Positions 51,545-63,835 of a DNA stretch of 64,000 nucleotides are shown piece by piece. Position 1 is the first letter of the stretch; every line of letters begins with the position of its first letter. This stretch comes from Eunapius fragilis (taxonomy: Eukaryota; Porifera; Demospongiae; Spongillida; Spongillidae): positions 2,141,554-2,205,553 of the forward strand of contig OY811986.1 of assembly GCA_963681505.1 (NCBI GenBank), written 5' to 3'. The position numbers were made by a program, and so were the translations under genes. The notes under the pieces were generated by a model, which searched no databases, had not been told where the DNA came from, and saw nothing but the letters and a program-made list of their open reading frames with translations.

Positions 51545-52149
51545 ACTTCTAAGGGTGATTATGAATCTCATTAAAAATACGCGACCCGTCTCTACTAAGA
51601 CTCCCGACGAACGGATCGTTTACCTTGTTATGGCAATCGAACTAGTAGTCAAAAGTGAGCAGTTTCGTCTTCGTTTTATGCCACAGAACCGCGCGGTTGT
51701 TGAGAACAAAAGGGTACTGCCCATCCTCGTACCCGGTCCCGGAACAATCCTCCTCCTTCTTGCGGGCTCATAACTCGGGATAGGAACACTTTTAAACGAT
51801 GAAAACTTCACCACTAGATTCAGAATTGGTCGGAAGGGGTTCCTTGATGAAAATAGTCGATTTTATACTTTGGTACAGAATCGACTATACGGCCTGTGTT
51901 ATTGTAAAATTGAGATATCTTGTATGACGTAATTACGATATATAGAAATTAAGGCATCTGTATAAATAGCACATAACTAGAGAAAACTCTTTGGTGATTC
52001 AATTGTCGTTTGGTGTGAAACGTTTTTGTTAGTGAAGTTGTTTTTATCAAAATGCCTTCACATCAGAAAAAGGAACGAGCAAAACCGTGCGAGATACCTT
52101 GAAATTCGAGACGACGTTTTAGAATCGGCATACAAAAATAATCAATGAA
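51545..52149. repeat. Flanking repeat shared with the 58-kb locus
   Basis: Contains CGAACGGATCGTTTACCTTG, ATGGCAATCGAAC and TATAACTCG-like motifs that correspond in order to 57950-58350 (GAAACGGATCACTTATCTCG, GCAGCAATCGAAC, TATAACTCGAGC). Both blocks are followed by the same hairpin MITE family. No coding sequence is convincing. Confidence 0.5.
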
Positions 52150-52432
52150 ACAAGTAAATAAAAACATCCTCTACGAGAAAGTTGGTGGGATATAGGATTT
52201 GCAGGCAATTGGTGGTGTAAAAAGCAAGAAAACAAGGTCTTATCACAAGGGAAAATGTAATAGTCCTATATTTAGCACAGAAACAATATATGCCTACAAA
52301 CGTGCTATAAATATAGGACTATTACATTTTCCCTTCTGATAAGACCTTGTTTTCTTGCTTTTTACACCACCAATTGTCTGCAAATCCTATATCCCACCAA
52401 CTTTCTCGTAGAGAATGTTTTTATTTACTTGT
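52150..52432. mobile_element. Hairpin MITE, copy 1 (283 bp)
   Basis: The whole element folds back on itself: ACAAGTAAATAAAAACAT at the left matches ATGTTTTTATTTACTTGT at the right. Arms of about 125-130 bp differ at only a few positions and include GAGAAAGTTGGTGGGATATA, GTGTAAAAAGCAAGAAAACA and CCTATATTTAGC. No coding sequence. Confidence 0.88.
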
Positions 52433-52445
52433 ATCAGTATATATA

Positions 52446-52630
52446 ATATCACACTAGTGAGGACACTAGTGAGGACAGGAGAGATGGTACATATCATTGC
52501 TAGTGAGGAGAGAAGAGATGGTAAATATTGCTGCTAGTGAGAGAGATGGTACAAGTCACTGCTGGTGAGGACACTAGTGAGGACAGGAGAGATTGTATAT
52601 ATCACTGCTAGTGAGGGAGGAGAGATGGCA
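52446..52630. repeat. GAGATGGTA minisatellite, locus 2
   Basis: Repeats of CACTAGTGAGGACAGGAGAG and ATGGTACATATCATTGCTAG. Same family as 24625-24765. Confidence 0.7.
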
Positions 52631-52639
52631 ATGCTCAGG

Positions 52640-53724
52640 GGACGGAAGTGGAAATTGGGCACTCCCTTATCTTTTTATGGCACTTCATCCTCCCTAGATG
52701 TCACTGTTGTTATGTCCTGCATTCTATGGAGAACTACAACTACTGTATAAACAATTCCATGCAGCTAATACCATGATCACTCATTGGTAGGAACTAGGCA
52801 AAAACTGTACACATATGATCCTGAGAATTTATCCTGACAAGACAATACACTGCTTTCACGTAAGAAAAAATTTGATGTACAAACAGACCAATAACACATT
52901 CACTTATTACAACATACAAAAGCAATATTACATACACACTCAATTATAAGACACACGCATAAACACACACACACGCTCACAACACTTACACTCATAATAA
53001 CCACTGGGGTTTAAAATGTGGCCGTGTTCCAGGCATTTCACTTCTCCTTTCCCTTCAATAGTGATCTACAAACCACTTTGTTAAAGTAAGAGAGGACTAA
53101 ACTGGTAGGACTGGTGGTGCCTTGCAAGTAATGTTATCACACAAGTATCTAAGTTTGTGTTACCTAGGCTACCCAAATGGATGTAATACCCTCTACAAAT
53201 AGAATCTAATCAATATGATAACACTTTAGCAAATAATTAGTAATTTGCTCTCGATTGCGCAGTAGATTCAACATGATCTAGAATCCCATTAAAATTGTGT
53301 GTGTGTGTGTGGGGGGGGGGGGGGCATCCCAATAACAATATAGACAAGCTCTGTGCTTACATACCACACCTCATTGTGACCCTAGGAGAAAAATGTGCAC
53401 ACAGATGAATGGTTTTAATCTTGCACTTTAGTACAAAGGAGACCCAACTGTTAATGCAAACTGTGTATTCTGTTCTAGTTGTGTCCAGCCACTTCACAGC
53501 AATCTTGTCCACCTGTTCTTATTTCACCATATGCCTCACATGAATTCATGGTGATCACATCACTGAGGGAGATGCATGTATCGTTCAAACATGGGAGGGA
53601 TGCATGTATTGTTCAAACATGGCGGAAATGCATGTATTGACTCAAAAAAGGATGTATGCATCTATTGGTTTAAACAGTTTACCAATTTTTAGAATGTTCA
53701 TGTTTTGATGTTGTAATGAATGCC
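52640..53724. other. No gene seen downstream of the Ig/FnIII gene
   Basis: AT-rich spacer with a short (GT)n plus poly-G tract at about 53298-53324 and an imperfect 30-bp repeat with GATGCATGTAT(T/C)G at about 53570-53665. No coding exon. Confidence 0.5.
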
Positions 53725-56700
53725 TCACTGTGATTGAAAATACGTATTAGCACAAACAGATTCTAAATGGAGACCACACCTTTGTTTCCACCTATAGTAT
53801 TCCACCACAATCATGATGATCACCATGACAACCACAAGAATAACAAACTCAGCTACAAGTGAGCCAGCAAGCACTCCTCCAGAGTATGAGTGGCACATAT
53901 TATTTGGTGTACCTTCAACATCACACATGTCATTTGTTTGTGAATATTGTTATGAGATAGTCCTAACCTGGTGTGATGGTGGATGTGGCACTTCCTGATG
54001 AAGGGATGTCTCCGCTATACGACTGTCCTGCAATGGTCACCATGGCTACCACACTGAACTTGTAAACTCCATTTACATCCAGGTTGGTGATGTCCCCAGA
54101 GGTGGTGGTTGGTGGGAAGGTCTGACTGATGTACCCGCCCGGCTGCCTCTTTGAAGTGTTGGGAAGAGAACGATAATACACAGTGTACCCTGTAAGGATG
54201 CCATCTTGAGGGAGTTGGACAGACAGCCAGGACACCCTGACAGATGTTGGGCTGGTGGCTACTGCCACCACTCCTGTCACATTGGCTGAAGGGTACAACA
54301 TCAGCACATCATATTGGTATATGTGTGCACAAATGTAACAGCTGTACACTCACGTATAGCTGCAGATCTGGTCTGTACTTGTTGTGGTGTCCCTGGTCCT
54401 GTGATTGTGTAGCAAACGACAGAGTAGGTGTATGTGGTACTTGGTACCAGTCCTGTTATTTTCACTGAGGGTGTGGTTGTGTTGTACGTGTTCATTGTTC
54501 CATTGGAGGAGTAGGTCACCTGATACATGATGATCACCCCATTGGGGGTAGTTGGAGGTGACCATGTGAGTGTGATGGTTGTGAAGGTATTGTTGAAGGC
54601 TTGTAGTCCTCTCACTGGACCAGCTGCGCGATCGAAATAATCGTGCAACATCATAAAAATGATAAGACAATAGCATTTGAGTGAACAGCATGACATTTAT
54701 CTGGACGGGATGCCAAACCAAAACATATATAAAGTATAATTATGTATGGTTAGTGCTGCTGTGCTGATGGATGACTTATTAAATGTATGTATGTATGTAT
54801 GTATGTATGTATGTATGTATGTATGTATGTATGTATGTATGTATGTATGTGTGTGTATGTATGTATGAGTGTGTATGTATGTATGTGTATATATGTATGT
54901 ATGTATGTGTGTATGTATGTATGTGTGTGTATGTACGTATGTGTGAGTATGTATGTATGTATGTATGTATGTATGTATGTATGTATGTATGTATGTATGT
55001 ATGTATGTATGTATGTATGTATGTATGTATGTATGTATGGGTTTAGATAGACAGTACACATTAATTACTACACTTAAAACCAACCCGTTGCATGTGTGTG
55101 TAGGGGGGGGGGAGGGGTGTGAAGATGAGCCACTTCCACAAATTCATGTGTTACTGTGTTTGGCTTTTTTAATAGTTGGATTTTCTGTATGAAACATGCA
55201 AACTAATAGATTGGAAAACTAAAAATGTATGTGAAATCAGCAACAGTGCCCTCTTCTGACAGTCAAGGGAATATGGGATGAGCACCAATTAGGGAAATGA
55301 TAAAATTATGGCAGGCATGCTTTAGCTATCATGGTACAAAAGTGGGTGTGGTTTATCATAAGGGTATGTTGTCTTGTGACAAGGACAGGAGCTACACATT
55401 TGTCAAACCTTCACACACACACACATCCAAACATTTTTATTGTACTGCCACCAAAAAAAATTAAACTGATCACGTTGGAGCTCATTTGTAAGAGAGTTTC
55501 CCCACACTAATGCCCTACGAAGCCTTTGTAACACAACACACTCCTACACCTCCATAGGCACTACTGCTCACTCAGTGATGAGGGAGGACAACCAAGCTAG
55601 CAAAACTGCTACATTACCACCCGAGCTCCTGGGAGGTCATTTAAGGCTGTTTATTTTAAATACCTCATAACAATATGCCATTGTCAGCAACATGCTGTAT
55701 GAATCACATGCACCACCAGCTGAGCCCGAGGGAGAGATCTATAACAATATTCATGCTGCATGGAGAGGAGTGAAGTGAGTTTGTGCTACACATACAACAT
55801 ACACCAAACGCATGGAGTCAATTCCTCTTAACTACATTCATGGCACTGACAGATGTCCCCATGCATCTCCGTATCTCACTTGTACACATAGTGGTGTGTG
55901 ATCATGTAATCTGTTTTAACTATTGATAAATTAAGCAGGTGCTCTTTAAATGGATAATAGTGAGTGCAAATTACGTACATGTAGGATGGACTCTATGCAC
56001 AAATGTGAGGGATTTGGGTATGAAGTATTTATAGAACGAAAAGAGATGTCATTATGAAAGATCAACAGTTTTGAAGAGGGGAAACCAAACAGACCATGCA
56101 TGTCCATGTATGATTGGGCAATCTAGGGGGCTGTATGCCTCACAAGTTAAAATGGGCTGGGGACCAGCCATTGTGCCTGACATGTTGACCTGAGGGTAAA
56201 CTGAAGATGACAAGGAGTGAGGGAGGGAAATGGAGGAGGAGGGAAGGTAGAGGAAGAAGGAAGGTAATAGAGGGAAGGAGAAGGAGGGAAGGAGGGAAGG
56301 AAGGGGGAAGAGGTAAGGAAGGGGGAGGAGGGAAGGAAAGGGGAGGAGGGAAGGAAGGGGAGGAGGGAAGGAAGGAGGGGAGGATGAGGAGGAAGTAACC
56401 AGGAAAGGGATGGAATTGGAGATGAGAAGGGGGAGGAGGTCAGGTAAGAAAAGGCACAGGTAAGTTACATACACACACCAGGCATTAATAACTCTGCACA
56501 CTCACATAAATCAAATAAACAAAAAGTGACTGCACTTGATCCAGCCTTGTTGATAGCCGTGACAACATATTGCCCTCTGTCCTCTGCTTGAATGTTGGAT
56601 AACCGGAGTGTGGTACTGGTGACTGTCATGTTGGAGGTGTTGTAGAGGGGCACTCCATCCTTGGTCCACACCACATTGGCAAGGGGGAGGCCAGGGTTGG

Positions 56701-57556
56701 TGAGGGTGACAGAGAAGGTGACCGTGGAGCCTTGGTTTGCAGTTTGTGATGAGTTACCCACAGCCGTCAGGACTGGAGGGACTGGGGAAGAAGAAGCCAT
56801 TCAACGCTCGGTGTGTGCATGTATTTTACAAGAGATAATATACAGATCTCTGATTTTACAAGGTGGTCTGTTCCTGTAAAATGAGGCTAAGTATCCGTGA
56901 CAACATGGCAATACACAAACGGCCCCATTTTAATAACAATATTCGTAAATGTGCTCATGTCCTGCTCACGCACGTACCTGCTTTTATCACTTGAACACTT
57001 CGTGCGCAGACTGTTCCAAACCCGATCTGTGCGCCGCACGTGTAGCTTCCCAAGTCGCTACCATCGGTAACGTTAATGGTCAGCGTGCTCGCCGTGTTGT
57101 CACCAGAGGGGTACGTTGTGGCACAGTGGCACGGAGAGGGACTACTCCCGATGGACAGCGAAGGGTCCTTGGTCCATATCACGCCTCCAATCGCGTCCTG
57201 GTACGAACAATTCAACTGCACATGGTCTCCGAATTGAACGATGGCATCCGCAGAGATCACCGTGAAGGCTGCAGGGGGCCGCAGTGGCAGGGGGGATGGG
57301 AAGGGTGCGGTGATGCGATAAGACGCAGGCAGGCGTTAGAAGGTATAATCTATCGATCCAACGTGAAGAACTACGCATGCAAAGTGAGCAGCAGATCTTA
57401 TGAAATAATGCGTCGAGAGCTCTGAATATATAGCCCTCTGTCACTGCGCATGCGAATATACCCCCCTCCCCCCCTCCCCCTTCCCCGATGCAAGAGAAGG
57501 TCTATTCTCTCAGCAACCGAAAGGGGCTTAAAGTGGCTTCTCTCAACGCGGGAGGG

Positions 57557-57590
<34 letters not shown>

Positions 57591-57684
57591 GAGGGGGTGA
57601 CTTACGGGAGCATTGCTGCTGGGAGACAACCACCAGAGCCGTTAAAGAGCACATTCCTAGTAGAAAGTTCACGAGCGCCTTCAT
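53725..57684 (-). CDS. Cell-surface receptor: Ig-Ig-FnIII-FnIII-TM
   Basis: Six exons join in frame: 57684-57606, 57268-56978, 56781-56506, 54623-54354, 54285-53968, 53912-53725 (473 aa). Exon 1 is a signal peptide (MKALVNFLLGMCSLTALVVV). Exon 2 is an Ig domain (VQLNCSY, VIWTKD, SDLGSYTCGA). Exon 3 is a second Ig-like domain (VVWTKDGVPLYN, EDRGQYVVTAI, with Val at the second cysteine position). Exons 4 and 5 are fibronectin type III domains (ITLTWSPPTTPNG, TYTYSVVCYT; VRVSWLSV, GYTVYYRSL). The last exon encodes a TM helix (FVILVVVMVIIMIVV) and a tail of about 25 residues. Every intron is phase 1, the classic arrangement of exon-shuffled extracellular domains. Likely an adhesion or recognition receptor at the plasma membrane; there is no cytoplasmic signalling domain. 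Confidence 0.88.
54783..55039. repeat. (GTAT)n microsatellite in intron 3 of the Ig/FnIII gene
   Basis: A GTAT/ATGT tetranucleotide array of about 257 bp with a few interruptions. Confidence 0.95.
55060..56505. other. Rest of intron 3, with GA-rich low-complexity tract
   Basis: No exon was found. A purine-rich GGAGGGAAGG tract occupies about 56210-56450. Confidence 0.7.
57549..57590. repeat. Poly-G tract in intron 1 of the Ig/FnIII gene
   Basis: About 35-40 nearly uninterrupted G, just beyond the exon 1 donor. Confidence 0.9.
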
Positions 57685-57934
57685 TTTCTCTGAAATAGGC
57701 CTACACAGCCAAATGTCATTTACTGGGCCACGTACATTGTATGTTGACGTAATCTGATGTGGACACAACAGCGGTCTGGTTCATACTAACGTGGGAAATC
57801 CTATTTAGACCATACGCTAAACCATAGAAACTATCTATGGCTAAACATGCAAGATGTTCCACATATTGACATAGATTATTTATCTGAACCTGCGTCAGCA
57901 GGTTCAATATAGGATTGATTGAGGAATGATGAAT

Positions 57935-58356
57935 GTCATTAAAAATTTTAAATCGCGTCGGGAGGGACAACGGAGAAACGGATCACTTATCTCGTTGCAG
58001 CAATCGAACGACAACACCAAGATCTACGTTTTCATGCTAGTTTCATGTCATTAAACTATGCGCTTCCAGACAAACAAAGAACCTGCTTCTCGTGCCCATT
58101 CCCAAAAAAATTGTTCGTCGTCGTCGTCGTCGTCGTCGTCGTCTTCCTTAGGAAGGTATAACTCGAGCTACGAACGGTTTTAAAGAACGAAAATAGTACC
58201 AATCTCTTCAGAATTTACCGGCACGTTATCCTAGCATGTCATTTGGACACATATCACATCTAGAAAGAAACTACAGCGAGAAATACCCTATTTTGTTGCA
58301 AGTTCTATGGCCATCTAGCAAGTTCTTAATAAAAAAAAGAAAAAAAAACTTCTGAA
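57935..58356. repeat. Flanking repeat shared with the 51.5-kb locus, with (CGT)n
   Basis: Homologous in order to 51545-52149. It contains a (CGT)n microsatellite at about 58114-58143 and precedes the second hairpin MITE. Confidence 0.5.
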
Positions 58357-58653
58357 ACAAGTAAATAAAAACATTCTCTAACGAGAAAGTTGGTGGGCAT
58401 ATAGGATTGACAATGTTGGTGTAAAAAGCACGGAAACAAGTGTGACAGAAATGTTACTGGAAAATTGAAATAGGCCTATATTTAGCCCAGTCACATTTAG
58501 GCAGCGCACGCCTGAGAAAATGGGCTAAAAAAAGGCCTATTTCAATTTTCCAGTAACATTTCTGTCACACTTGTTTCCGTGCTTTTTACACCAACATTGT
58601 CAATCCTATATGCCCACCAACTTTCTCGTTAGAGAATGTTTTTATTTACTTGT
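58357..58653. mobile_element. Hairpin MITE, copy 2 (297 bp)
   Basis: Same ends as copy 1 (ACAAGTAAATAAAAACAT ... ATGTTTTTATTTACTTGT). Arms of about 133 bp are nearly perfect inverted copies of each other, including TTCTCTAACGAGAAAGTTGG and GAAATGTTACTGGAAAATTG. The inner half of the arm differs clearly from copy 1. Confidence 0.88.
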
Positions 58654-58659
58654 GATATT

Positions 58660-59008
58660 GATAACATATACGGGATGTTGGTGTCCTCTGTTAATTCACT
58701 TTTTCTGACCTCACTCACATACCCGTTCATTGGTTAATGGCCAATCCATTCATAATCCATTCAGCCTGTTTGCAGCTAAAAGAATAAATCAACGGCATGA
58801 TGGCTCACACAGGCATATGGACATGTCAGCTAGGTTGTGTGGGCCAATACATGGAGTGTTTTTCAAAACCATTTTTTGCCTGGCTGATTCTTACTAAACA
58901 CATTAGTACATTTTGTATAGTTTATTTACACAACACCAAACAAATTGCCCATATGATGTGGTCGAGAAACGTAGTGCATGCCATATAAAAAAAGACATTT
59001 ACTCCCCC
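58660..59008. other. No gene seen
   Basis: AT-rich spacer without supported coding sequence. Confidence 0.5.

Positions 59009-59087
<79 letters not shown>
59009..59087. repeat. (CA)n microsatellite
   Basis: A nearly pure CA tract of about 78 bp. Confidence 0.95.
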
Positions 59088-59309
59088 TGTCTCCTTGTCA
59101 ACTGATGAATGTCTATTCCTACTGATGACATCATACGAAGACAACCACTTGGCTCGGACATAGATATATATAATATATATGTACCTCACCCTCTCACCCC
59201 CCCTCCGTCACATATCACATTACATGTATGCCTAGTAAAGAATGAATATAATGAACCACAACTTGCGCTATCGATCATACCGCTCGGCTGAACCTAGGCA
59301 TTGCTGTAG

Positions 59310-59525
59310 GGTATAGTGGTCACATGAGAACCAGTTGGAGAGTGCAGTGGTCACATCAGAACCAGTTGGAAGGTGCAGTGACCACATGAGAACCAGTTGG
59401 AGGGGGAAGTGGTCATATGAGAACCAGTTGGAGGGGGGCAGTGGTCACATGAGAACCAGTTGGAGGGGGGCAGTGGTCACATGAGAACCAGTTGGAGGGT
59501 ACAGTGGTCATATGAGAACCAGTGG
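59310..59525. repeat. Minisatellite, unit about 30-33 bp
   Basis: About seven units of GTGGTCACATGAGAACCAGT followed by TGGAGGG(G/T)(G)CA. Confidence 0.92.
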
Positions 59526-59904
59526 GATGAACATGCATACTCTAAACAGGATTTAATGTGTATTATTGACTACATTTATTAGAGTTGATCCAAAACTGAT
59601 CGAAAAAGTAATGCAAACCATGAGACTGCTTCCATAAATATGACATTTACAATGCACAAATCCTGCCAAGGTTGAATTTAACAGTTGACCATTTTGTCTG
59701 TCTAACCCATCCCTATTCTCCTCCTGTACAGATGGGCATGGTCACCAACACCCAAACATCCCCAGAGGCAATTGGTGGTTGCTTGTGGGACTAGTATGGT
59801 TTAGCATGGCTAGCCATAGTGGATTGTGCCCACATGATGAGTATTGCTTGCCATTGTCTGACCATGTATAAGTATGTCTGGTCATGTCAGAGTATGCCTG
59901 GTCA

Positions 59905-60840
59905 TAATGAATGTTTTTTGGGAGACGCCTTCGCCGAACATTGATGTAAGAGGAGCCTCCCTCATGTTGGCTGTGTCCTCCATCTCAGCACCTCTCTACT
60001 GGAGCACATACTGGAGCAGTACGGCAGGTCTATGGAGGAGGGAAGTGGCAGGATGAACCAGTTTGCCGATTTCTTGCCAGTATATTCCTAGGTGAGTTAC
60101 TGTCTGTTTGAATGCTGAAACCCATTTGAATGCTGAGACCTAATTAAAGACTTTATAGTACTGCTTATTTGATATGTATATCTGTTTACCTCTTGTTTTC
60201 AGTCTCCAAAACTTCGACTTTGAAGAAGGCCGGGTGTTTATGATTTCAGACAGTCTTTGCTTGTTGGGTGAGCAGCTGTTTAGAAATACTGCATGTGTGT
60301 TTGTGTATGTGTGCATGTGGGTCATGTATATGCACATGTATGTTATGGATTGACCTTTATTTATATATTTCATTGTGTCCTGTATCTACTTGCATGTACA
60401 ATGTTAAAGTCAGTTAGAGTTACATTTACACTCCCTCCCTCCTTTGTGTCTAGTAGAATTGATAAGAATTAATTGATAGTTGACCTCACCAACATAATCA
60501 AAATTTGTGTGTACATGTATGTGCGCATGTGCGTAGGTGTGCACGTGTGCACATGTGGTGTGTTTAGGGAGCAAACAATGTTTAATGTTCTAATGTAGGT
60601 CAAATGTAATTACCTACAATGTTCCTATGCCCCCTGCCTCACACTTATGGCATGGGAAAAGCATATTGATTGTTGAAATTAAGCTTTGTCTAGGCTTTAG
60701 TACTCCATTCTATATCATTTGAACTAAATCTTTACTATCCCCAAACCAGAGTGTCCTCAGGTAATGGTTCCAGGTACTGTATAGAGAGTGTTCATGGGAA
60801 GACAACCATTCATTCTCTATTGAGGATGCAAGGTTTTGCT
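59905..60840. repeat. Inverted duplication, left arm
   Basis: Matches the reverse complement of 62050-63450 in collinear blocks: about 59930-60090 with 63440-63300, about 60230-60300 with 63235-63165, about 60480-60830 with 62400-62050. Shared words include GACCTGCCGTACTGCTCCAG and GAGTGTCCTCAGGTA (or their complements). Confidence 0.75.
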
Positions 60841-60867
60841 GACCCCCCCCCCCCCCCCCCCCCCCCT
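60841..60867. repeat. Poly-C tract
   Basis: About 25 C at the inner edge of the left arm. Confidence 0.9.
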
Positions 60868-60869
60868 CA

Positions 60870-62045
60870 GTAGTGGATCCAGAGACGGGTGCTGAGATCA
60901 TATTTACAATTAAATTTTACCACATATGGCATTGGAAATTCCATATATGGTGAAAATTAATTGTGAATATGATTTCAGCCCCCCACCCTCCAAATGTGAT
61001 AGACACTACAGAAGATATGAATTCCCATGTACGGAATGTGTGCACTATCCAATGGCTCTACACATATTAATATAACAAAAATTATATTTAATATACACAT
61101 CATGCATAGACTGAGGTAGATGTACGCCAGTGCACACATACAGACACAAACATGACATGCACACAAACACATACACACAAACATGATACACACATGCACA
61201 CAAACACAGTTCACATGCACACACACATGCACCTACATGATATTACACCAACTTACAATTCTGATGGCATTTGATTGTCCCACATGCCTTTGACAGACTT
61301 GTGCAGCTGCTGGATGTACTGTGACAGTACAGGTACAGCAGTGTCTGCAGTTACTGGACCAGTCTTGGAGATGCACATGAATATGGATGTCCATCAATAC
61401 TGCCAACGACTGTCAAGCCATGTTCTATTGGCTCATCAACAATGGAGTGCTGTAGGAGTTCACGTGAGTGTGTGCAGAGGGATGGAGCAAGTGTACTGCA
61501 TCAACAATTTAACATACTTGGTATTAAAACACACACATACACATACACAAAAATGCATAGACCCACGTACACACATATATGTACTTAATGTTGTATGAGT
61601 GCTCCTTACATTTTGAGATGCAAGATGACCTTAGTATCAAATACCATGCCAATCATGTATCACGCTCTTCCATTCGTCCCTACATCTGTTAGTTAATTGG
61701 TTAACTGCTTTGTCCAAAGTGAAGTAATAATAATATGAGAGGGCCACCTGTTGAGCCAGACTGGGACCAAAGGTTGCGCAGGCTACCCTTTTGGTGCAAG
61801 CAGACATGCCACTAGAACAAAGGGGTCATAGACAGTGGCTGACTCTTTACCACCAAACTGATCTGACCAAGGGTAACACAGTCGCAACATTGGTGTGACC
61901 ACATGTACTTCACCATGATGCAGTCAGCGGCTTGGGTGGTTGGTCAGGGTAGAAGCCCAAAGGGTGTTGCCTGCCATTGATGTGTAACAGGAAAATCAGT
62001 GTACAGAGGCACATGAATCAATGCACAGGTGAAGTGGTGGGTGGG
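60870..62045. other. Spacer of the inverted duplication
   Basis: No supported gene. About 61018-61140 (GGAATGTGTGCACTATCCAA, CATATTAATATAACAAA) is a direct repeat of about 63000-63110. CA-rich stretches follow both copies. Confidence 0.5.
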
Positions 62046-62049
62046 GTCA

Positions 62050-63097
62050 GAAAAACGTCTAGGGTGGCTGGTTGTCTTCCCATGAACACCCTCTATACAG
62101 AACCTGGAACCAATACCTGAGGACACTCTGGTTTGGGGATGGTAAAGAAATGATATAGAATGGAGACAGGATTTACAAAAGCCTAGACAACGTTTAATTT
62201 CAACAATCAATATAATTTTCCCATGCCATTAATAATCCCCGTGAGGCAGGGGGCATAGGAACATTGTAGGTAATTCCATTTGACCTACATTAGAACATTA
62301 AACATTTGTTTGCTCCCTAAACACACCACATATGCACACGTACACACCTACGTACATGCGCACATACATGTACACACAAACCTTGATGATGTTGGTGAGA
62401 TCAACTATCCATTTTAAAAGTGTATGACTGACTATTTCCATGCAAAACAAAGTCTGGGAGTAGTGGACAGAATGGCTGTAGACACAGAAGAGGGAGGGAA
62501 GAAGTGAACACGTAACACTGAAGACCTGACTGTAGTATGCATACATTTAGATATACATGTACATGTAGACACTGATAAACCGCAAGACAACATGTACATG
62601 TACACATGCACATGTACATACAAGTGCATAAACGTACATAAGCACACATAAACACACACAGACACAGACACATACACAGACATGCAACAACACCCTTGCA
62701 AGATGACATGCACATTTCTTTTCCTTGGGTGAGGCTTTTCTAATTTGAAAAGTCTTTCGCTTGTAACATAGCCTTCCTCCAAACATTGCCTTCACAATCC
62801 ACCAACTACCTCCCATCAAATACACCATCCACCTCTACCTCTACAGTCACTCCTCTCCCTTACCAACCTAAGTGTCCTTGTACTCTCAGCTCCTCATCCC
62901 CCATGCAGATCGAGGGATCCCCTCTCTGTCAAGGTGTCTGCCAGGAACTTCCTCATCTCGTCAGGCCATTCTCTAAAAGTGACAGACAGCAGAAGAAAGG
63001 AGTGCCCATATAAGGAATGTCTCACTCTCCAATGGCATCTAACATATTAATATAACAAACATTATTCATCATGCAGGTAGATGTACAAGTGCACACA

Positions 63098-63137
<40 letters not shown>

Positions 63138-63450
63138 CACACACACATACAAACACAAACATGCTTGAAAGCACACAGCATTTCTAAACAGTCACTCACC
63201 AAATAATGAAAGAGTGTCTGAAATCAAAAACGCACAGGAGAGACTGACATATCAAATAAGTCTTTAAACTGATCCCAGCATTCAAAAATCACCAAGCAAG
63301 AAATCGGCAAACTTCCTCCTCCATAGACCTGCCGTACTGCTCCAGTTTGTGCTCCAGTAGAGAGGTGCTGAGATGGAGGACACAGCCAACATGAGGGAGG
63401 CTCCTCTTACATCAATTTTCAGCAAAGGCGTCTCCCAAAAAATTTCCTGT
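62050..63450. repeat. Inverted duplication, right arm
   Basis: Reverse-complement partner of 59905-60840, enlarged by about 600 bp in the middle (about 62400-63165), which contains the direct repeat of 61018-61140 and a (CA)n tract at about 63100-63135. Confidence 0.75.
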
Positions 63451-63835
63451 GTCCCCTACAATGGGGAGGGACATGCAGACTGTCTCTGGGGATGTTCCTC
63501 CCCCTGCAGATAGGGGTGTGAGTATTTAAGAATGCACCCACACACATAAACACACACGCACGCACACATACAAAACACTTTACCATCGCCCCCTTCTACA
63601 CGTACCTGTTTACAGCTTGGCCACAATAATCTCGTCACTTTCAATGTTGCATGTACAGCTCTCGTCGAGGAGGGGTGACCTGAGGCTTAATTATGCAACG
63701 TGTACAGCTCGTTTACATACTGCGCACATACAAAGTCTAACGAGATATTAATCGCCCATGCAGCTGTCTCATCACCCAATAACGGATTCCGTTCCAGAGG
63801 CACAGTACGGAACCAGAGTCTGCATGGCCTACAAG

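Noticed and set aside
54697..55192. Long open frames of repeating His-Thr-Tyr-Ile or Met-Tyr-Val-Cys residues on both strands
   Set aside because: They are translations of the (GTAT)n microsatellite, not genes.
56052..56501. Ser/Pro/Leu-rich minus-strand frame
   Set aside because: A read through the GA/CT-rich intronic tract of the Ig/FnIII gene.
57450..57770. Gly-rich and Pro-rich frames
   Set aside because: Translations of the poly-G tract next to exon 1 of the Ig/FnIII gene; only the signal-peptide exon is real.
59310..59525. Regular repeats that could suggest a CRISPR array
   Set aside because: Units are contiguous with no unique spacers, and the genome is eukaryotic; it is a minisatellite.
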